Source: a virus. Taken from it: 64,000 nt of DNA. Positions 58,874 through 64,000 of this stretch are shown here, piece after piece. Numbering within the stretch: position 1 is the first letter of the stretch; every line of letters begins with the position of its first letter. A program made the translations under genes and the position numbers. Under the pieces are notes generated by a model. That model was not told the origin of the DNA. It saw only the letters and a program-made list of their open reading frames with translations, and made no database searches. The stretch covers positions 1-64,000 of IMG/VR virus record IMGVR_UViG_3300047157_000137; one strand, given 5' to 3'.

Positions 58874-59797
58874 ATGGCAATAAACGTAAATACTGTATAT
58901 CAAACCGTTTTATTAATACTAAATAAAGAGCAGAGAGGTTATATGACACCTGTTGAGTTTAATAAAATAGGTGCTCAAGTTCAATTAGAAATATTTGAAT
59001 CATACTTTGATAGCTTGAACCAGCAATTACGTGTTCCACAAGCAGACGTCGATTACTCTGATAGAGTAATGAATTTAGACGAGAAAATATCTATATTTAA
59101 AACATCAGGTGCAGCTATATATGACGCACCTTCTTTTTCTTTACCCAAAGAATCTGGTGTTGCTCAATCTACAGAGACATTAAGCACCATAATTAATCAA
59201 CAAGCTTATACATATACTACGTTAACATCTAATCAGTTGTCTAACGGTACAGTTCAAGTTTACTTTGATGGAGTGTTACAACCTTCTTCAGCTTATACTA
59301 TAACTAACAATATTATATCATTAACAGTATCACCAGCTTCGGTTTTTACTGTTTTGACAGTTGTTGATTCAAATGATTTTTATAGGTTAGGCACAGTGAC
59401 TTATCAAGCTGGTGCATTGCCTTATTATGAATTAGAAAGAGTTGGTAAAAGTGAATTATATCATTTATTAAGTTCTAATTTAACAAAACCTTCTACTAGA
59501 AATCCTATTTATACATATGCAAATCAAAAAATAACTGTATATCCAAGCACTATAGTTAGCGGAATTAATGTAGATTATATAAGAAAACCTTTAGCTCCTA
59601 TATGGAATTTTAGCTTAAACGGAAATGCTTATCAATATAACGAAGCTACCTCAGTAAACTTTGAACTACATGATGCAGATCAAACAGAATTAATATTAAA
59701 AATATTATTATATGCGGGTGTTGTAGTAAAAAGTATGGAAATTGTACAAATTGCAGATCAACAAGTACAACAAGAAAACATTAATCAACAAAGATAA
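58874..59797 (+). CDS. head-tail connector / ring protein 1-like
   Basis: The 307-residue protein (MAINVNTVYQTVLLILNKEQRGYMTPVEFNKIGAQVQLEIFESYFDSLNQQLRVPQADVDYSDRV...) resembles the connector (ring) proteins found after MCP in crAss-like phages: an alpha-helical start, a beta domain and an acidic helical C-terminus with VQIADQQVQQENINQQR. Its place between MCP and the tail block fits a portal-tail adaptor. Confidence 0.75.
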   Translation: MAINVNTVYQTVLLILNKEQRGYMTPVEFNKIGAQVQLEIFESYFDSLNQQLRVPQADVDYSDRVMNLDEKISIFKTSGAAIYDAPSFSLPKESGVAQSTETLSTIINQQAYTYTTLTSNQLSNGTVQVYFDGVLQPSSAYTITNNIISLTVSPASVFTVLTVVDSNDFYRLGTVTYQAGALPYYELERVGKSELYHLLSSNLTKPSTRNPIYTYANQKITVYPSTIVSGINVDYIRKPLAPIWNFSLNGNAYQYNEATSVNFELHDADQTELILKILLYAGVVVKSMEIVQIADQQVQQENINQQR

Positions 59798-59803
59798 TAA
59801 AGC

Positions 59804-61708
59804 ATGTCAAGACCTAATGGTGGTTTAATAACCGAAACTAATAGACAATATTACGCTGGAGCTCAGCAGTTTTATATAGACACTACCGGTTCAGGTAAAA
59901 CGTTTACATCAACTTTTGATACTGATTTAGTTTTTGGAGGTTCTGATCCTGCGACAGGAGATTTTAATAAAAACAATTTTAAATTATTTACTAGCCCTGA
60001 TGCAACTGTATGGACTGAGCTAACTCCATCTAGTTCAAGCGAAACAGGTATAGTTACAAACGCAACAGGTGTTGCAAGTACATCAGTAGATTTAACAACT
60101 TATAATTCAGATATACAAGTTGGTATGACGGTTACAGGTTTAGGTGTAGACTCAGGAACAACTGTTCTTTCTACAATTAACCCAGGTACTTCAATAACAG
60201 GCAACGCTTATGTTCCTTTTGTTACAGGTAACATAGGGTCTATATTAAGTAACTATAGCGTTATAATGACTGCAAATATAACAGCAGATATACAAGCTTT
60301 AGGGGCTAATGCTGTTGTTGATGATCCTAATCCTGCAGGGGTTGGAACTTTTACAGTATATGATCCACCAACTTTTTTACAAAGTGTATCTACTAACGCT
60401 GGTGTTACAACTGTTGTATGGAATAAACTACAATCTGGTACTGCTAATGGAATGCTTCTTAGGTTTCAACCAGCGATTACAGGTACTACAACACTTACAT
60501 TAAGCGCTTATAATGCTAGTATAGTTGCTGGTATGGGCGTAAGTGGACCGTATGTATCAAGTGGTACTATAGTTGTTAGTAATACAAATTCTGGAGGTAG
60601 AAGTGTTATAGTGTTAAGTAAAGTAATGACACAAAGAGCTGATAGTAATGGTGCTTACAGTTTTTTTAAACAAGAAATTACTCTTAATAAAAACGCTACA
60701 GTTGTTGATACTGAGGTTTTAACTTTTAAAAACGCTAGTCCTTTTACTGCTGCAAACAATATAGTTACTGTTAATGTATTTTTAGCAGCTGGAACATATT
60801 TAAAAATACAATTAGATGAAACAACGATGTGGGATAACAACGGTAGTTATGGTTATACCACATTGCATGATATAATTGATAATTTTCTTATTGCTTATGT
60901 AGGAGCTGGCAAGCTTATACCTAGTGTAAAAAGAACAGATGTAATATTTCATGCAAAAAGAGGATTACAAGAATTTAGTTATGACACATTACAAAGTGTT
61001 AAATCACAAGAGGTAAGTATACCACAAAGTTTATCTATTATTATACCACAAGATTTTGTTAATTATGTAAGATTATCGTGGATAGATGAATTAGGTGTTC
61101 AACATACTATATTTCCGGCAAACACTTTAACTAGTAATCCTTATACAACACCAGCGCAAGATAATTTAGGTGTTCCTACTCAAGACAATATAGAGGAAAA
61201 TATAGAAGGTACATCGGTTATAAATGAAAGATGGGCTGGTACTGATCCAGCAAGAATTAGTGGAGCATTAATGACTAATCAAGGTGATCAAGTTGCAGAT
61301 ATATATAGAACTATGTGGGGTGATGGTTATACAACTTGGTTAGGCCAAAGATATGGTATGAATCCAGAAACAAGTCAAAGAAACGGCTGGTTTACTATAG
61401 ATGAAAGAAAAGGTATGTTTACTTTTACTAATAATTTAAAAAACAAAATAGTTCTTATAGAGTATATATCTGATGGTAACGCTTATGAAATGGATACACG
61501 TATACCAAAAATGGCAGAAGAAGCTTTATATGCACATATTATACACGCTATATTAAGTGTTTCAACAAATGTACAAGAATATGTTATAAGAAGATTTAAA
61601 CAAGAAAGAAGTGCTAAACTAAGAAATGCTAAAATTAGATTATCTAATATAAAACTTGATCAAATAATGCAAGTAATGAGAGGTAAATCTAAATGGCTTA
61701 AATTTTAA
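59804..61708 (+). CDS. head-tail / ring-like structural protein
   Basis: The 634-residue protein is Thr/Val/Gly-rich in its first half (including STSVDLTTYNSDIQVGMTVTGLGVDSGTTV-type repeats) and has a second half with helical YDTLQSVKSQEVSIPQSLSIIIPQDFVNYVRLSWIDELGVQHTIFP and ETSQRNGWFTIDERKGMFTF segments, as in connector/ring proteins of crAss-like phages. It is immediately upstream of the tail 'stabilization'-type gene. Confidence 0.75.
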   Translation: MSRPNGGLITETNRQYYAGAQQFYIDTTGSGKTFTSTFDTDLVFGGSDPATGDFNKNNFKLFTSPDATVWTELTPSSSSETGIVTNATGVASTSVDLTTYNSDIQVGMTVTGLGVDSGTTVLSTINPGTSITGNAYVPFVTGNIGSILSNYSVIMTANITADIQALGANAVVDDPNPAGVGTFTVYDPPTFLQSVSTNAGVTTVVWNKLQSGTANGMLLRFQPAITGTTTLTLSAYNASIVAGMGVSGPYVSSGTIVVSNTNSGGRSVIVLSKVMTQRADSNGAYSFFKQEITLNKNATVVDTEVLTFKNASPFTAANNIVTVNVFLAAGTYLKIQLDETTMWDNNGSYGYTTLHDIIDNFLIAYVGAGKLIPSVKRTDVIFHAKRGLQEFSYDTLQSVKSQEVSIPQSLSIIIPQDFVNYVRLSWIDELGVQHTIFPANTLTSNPYTTPAQDNLGVPTQDNIEENIEGTSVINERWAGTDPARISGALMTNQGDQVADIYRTMWGDGYTTWLGQRYGMNPETSQRNGWFTIDERKGMFTFTNNLKNKIVLIEYISDGNAYEMDTRIPKMAEEALYAHIIHAILSVSTNVQEYVIRRFKQERSAKLRNAKIRLSNIKLDQIMQVMRGKSKWLKF

Positions 61709-61711
61709 TAC

Positions 61712-64000
61712 ATGGCAGAAATAAAGAATAGTTTTCTAAAGTCCAAGATGAATAAAGACTTGGACGATAGGTTAATTCCTAACGGCGAGTATAGAGACGC
61801 ACAGAATATATCTGTGGGTAAATCTGAAGAAGATGATATAGGTGCGTTAGAAACTGTTTTAGGCAATGTACTTATGACTGCCACGGGTTTAATATCACCA
61901 ACTCTACCTAGTGATATGACTGTTATAGGATATTTAGCAGACGAATACTCTGATAAAATATATATCTTTTCTACAAATTATACAGATAGTTACCCCGACA
62001 CTCAACCAACTTATACTCCTTCTAACAAAAGATGTATTATATATGCTTTTTCACCTGGAGCTACAAACGCTGATGTTATAGTTGATAATGTATTTTTAAA
62101 TTTTTCTACAACAAACCCTATACAAGCTAGTTTAATTGAAAATTTATTATTTTTTACAGATAATAGAAATGCTCCTAGAAAAGTAAATGTAGATCCAGAA
62201 AGTGGAATATCTGGATATTATACAAATGAAGACCAATTAAGTGTTGCTAAATACAACCCTTATTTGCCAATTAAAATGTTTAAAAAAGCTACCGGAGTTG
62301 TAGTAGCTAGTCCAGCACCAACTACAACTACATTTGTTGTCAGCAAAAATATTAATATATTAGCAGGAATGTCTGTTATGAGTACTAGCTCTACTGGAAC
62401 AGTAAAGGTAGCTAGTTATGATTACGTAACAGTTGTAAGTGCTATAGAAAGTGGTTCTTCACCCAACGAAATAACAACAGTAACTTTATCTAGCCCTATT
62501 ACAGCTCCTGTAGCTGGTGATATATTTACATTTCTTATATCTACCATGACTAATAAATCTTCAGATACTACTTGGCCTGGAGATCCTGATTACTTAGAAA
62601 GTAAATTTGTAAGATTTAGTTATAGATATAGATTTGATGATGGTGAATATTCTTTAATGGCACCATTTACACAAATTGCATATATACCTAAACAAAAAGG
62701 TTATTTTATTAATGGTGACGAAGATGATGCTTATAGAAGCACTATACTAGGTTGGATGGAAAACAATGTTAACAATGTAGAATTGTTAATTACTTTACCT
62801 TGTCTTTTCAATCAATTAAATAGTGACTTTAAAATATCTTCAATAGATATTTTATATAAAGAGTCTGACGGCACGTCAATAAAGGTGTTAGAAAACTTAA
62901 ATCTAAGCAGTATACAACCTGACACTGTTGATAATATTTTTAGTTATAACTATCAGTCTAGAAAACCATATAAAACTTTACCTTCTGATCAAACGACTAG
63001 AGTTTATGACGTTGTACCTGTTAGAGCATTAAGTCAAGAAACCGCTGGTAATAGAATTATTTATGGTAATTTTAGAAATGCATACACCGCACCTGGATCA
63101 ATAGAATATGATGTGCAGGTTGGTGATAAAGGTGGAAAATCGTCTACTAGCTGGGTAGAATATCCTAATCACTCATTAAAACAAAATAGAAATTATCAAG
63201 TAGGTTTTGTTCTTTCTGATAAATATGGTAGAACATCACCTGTTATTTTATCATCTGTAAGAACATCACAACCTAACTTAGGTTCTACACTGTTTTCTGC
63301 TTATAACAGTGTTTCATCTAATATAAAAGCTTGGTTAGGTGATACGTTACAAGTTTCTGTTACTCAAGCTATAACAAGCACATCTAATGAGTATCCTGAT
63401 TTTACAGAGGGTAGACCTGGTTTATATGCTATACCTACTAATGTTACTGGTTTTGCAATAACAAGTGCTCCAACAGCTATTTCAGACACACAATATCAAT
63501 TCACTCTTGATAATTCTAATACACCATCTAATGTAACGGTTCCAGTACAGGGAGATTATTTAAGAGGTGAATATATAGATTATGTTAAAGTTGGCACTGT
63601 AACAAACGATGGTGCTACTCCACCTAGATACACTGTGCCTACAGATGGTAGAGTTAATTCTAGTTATTCAAATAATACCACACTTGGAACAGCAGCTGAT
63701 ATAAAATTTGCATATAATATAAATCCTATAGGTTGGTATTCATATAAAGTTGTTTTAAAGCAAACAGAGCAGGAATATTATAATGTATATTTACCAGGTA
63801 TATTAAATGGTTATCCTGCTATAAAATCAGGTGGTATTGCTTTTCCTCAAAATGAAGATAATAAAACAGCTAACATTGTTTTAATAAATGATAATATAAA
63901 TAAAGTTCCTAGAGATTTAAACGAAGTTTCAGATCAACAAAGACAATTTAGGAGTTCAGTACAATTACACGGTAGGGTTGAAAACAATTCTGCTACTACA
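61712..64000 (+). CDS. tail (stabilization-type) protein, 3' truncated by window
   Basis: The ATG at 61712 opens a frame that stays open to the right edge (763 codons). The start (MAEIKNSFLKSKMNKDLDDRLIPNGEYRDAQNISVGKSEEDDIGALETVLGN) is the recognised beginning of tail stabilization proteins of crAss-like and related phages. The rest is a large beta-rich structural protein. It starts 3 nt after the preceding gene. Confidence 0.85.
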   Translation, partial: MAEIKNSFLKSKMNKDLDDRLIPNGEYRDAQNISVGKSEEDDIGALETVLGNVLMTATGLISPTLPSDMTVIGYLADEYSDKIYIFSTNYTDSYPDTQPTYTPSNKRCIIYAFSPGATNADVIVDNVFLNFSTTNPIQASLIENLLFFTDNRNAPRKVNVDPESGISGYYTNEDQLSVAKYNPYLPIKMFKKATGVVVASPAPTTTTFVVSKNINILAGMSVMSTSSTGTVKVASYDYVTVVSAIESGSSPNEITTVTLSSPITAPVAGDIFTFLISTMTNKSSDTTWPGDPDYLESKFVRFSYRYRFDDGEYSLMAPFTQIAYIPKQKGYFINGDEDDAYRSTILGWMENNVNNVELLITLPCLFNQLNSDFKISSIDILYKESDGTSIKVLENLNLSSIQPDTVDNIFSYNYQSRKPYKTLPSDQTTRVYDVVPVRALSQETAGNRIIYGNFRNAYTAPGSIEYDVQVGDKGGKSSTSWVEYPNHSLKQNRNYQVGFVLSDKYGRTSPVILSSVRTSQPNLGSTLFSAYNSVSSNIKAWLGDTLQVSVTQAITSTSNEYPDFTEGRPGLYAIPTNVTGFAITSAPTAISDTQYQFTLDNSNTPSNVTVPVQGDYLRGEYIDYVKVGTVTNDGATPPRYTVPTDGRVNSSYSNNTTLGTAADIKFAYNINPIGWYSYKVVLKQTEQEYYNVYLPGILNGYPAIKSGGIAFPQNEDNKTANIVLINDNINKVPRDLNEVSDQQRQFRSSVQLHGRVENNSATT

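Noticed and set aside
1-64000. CRISPR array, insertion sequence or integrase.
   Set aside because: No regularly spaced direct repeats, transposase or recombinase-type protein were found on either strand.

Overview
This window is part of the genome of a lytic-looking, tailed (podovirus-like) bacteriophage, very probably of a marine or aquatic member of the Bacteroidota. The evidence is a strongly AT-rich sequence, near absence of Shine-Dalgarno sites with A/T-only leaders in front of start codons, a lipoprotein and a signal peptide of Bacteroidota style, and a head module that resembles crAss-like phages (large terminase with an atypical Walker A, large portal, 'stabilization'-type tail protein). 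No integrase, repressor, CRISPR array, insertion sequence or rRNA was found. The host assignment is an inference. A DNA polymerase is not in the window and may lie outside it.

Layout. (1) 1-9359, plus strand: the 3' end of the late region, with a giant internal virion-type protein (open at the left edge) followed by four small exported or membrane proteins. A bidirectional-looking terminator at 9410-9440 separates it from the converging early arm. (2) 9503-27234, minus strand: the early/middle arm, transcribed leftward. Its promoter-proximal part (about 21.3-27.2 kb) is a dense run of very small genes, one tRNA-Met, one structured tmRNA-sized RNA and a tRNA-like element, punctuated by six copies of a 32-bp promoter-like element with fixed spacing. 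Next come a frame-disrupted DNA ligase, a regulator and a phage sigma factor, the ERF/exonuclease recombination pair, SSB, a T7 gp4-like primase-helicase, a dCMP-hydroxymethylase-like protein, two MazG-type pyrophosphohydrolases, an endonuclease I-like resolvase and a class I ribonucleotide reductase (nrdB, nrdA). (3) 27294-27633: divergent intergenic region. (4) 27634-64000, plus strand: the late arm, with five tail-fibre-like proteins sharing two types of N-terminal tag (two ending in S74 chaperone domains), GroEL and GroES, many small proteins, an M15 peptidase and a holin (lysis), a tandem GroES-fold protein, terminase, portal, scaffold-like protein, major capsid protein, connector/ring proteins, and a tail protein running off the right edge.

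How it works together. The early arm makes dNTPs (RNR, hydroxymethylase, MazG enzymes), replicates and recombines DNA (primase-helicase, SSB, ERF, exonuclease, resolvase, ligase) and reprograms transcription (sigma factor, probably acting at the repeated promoters or at late ones). The late arm builds and folds the virion. The most notable points are a phage-encoded chaperonin set (GroEL, GroES and a second protein with two GroES-like repeats beside the terminase), the repeated 32-bp promoter-like elements, a 284-nt RNA with tRNA-like ends and a pseudoknot, a hydroxymethylase-type active site, and a ligase split across two frames.
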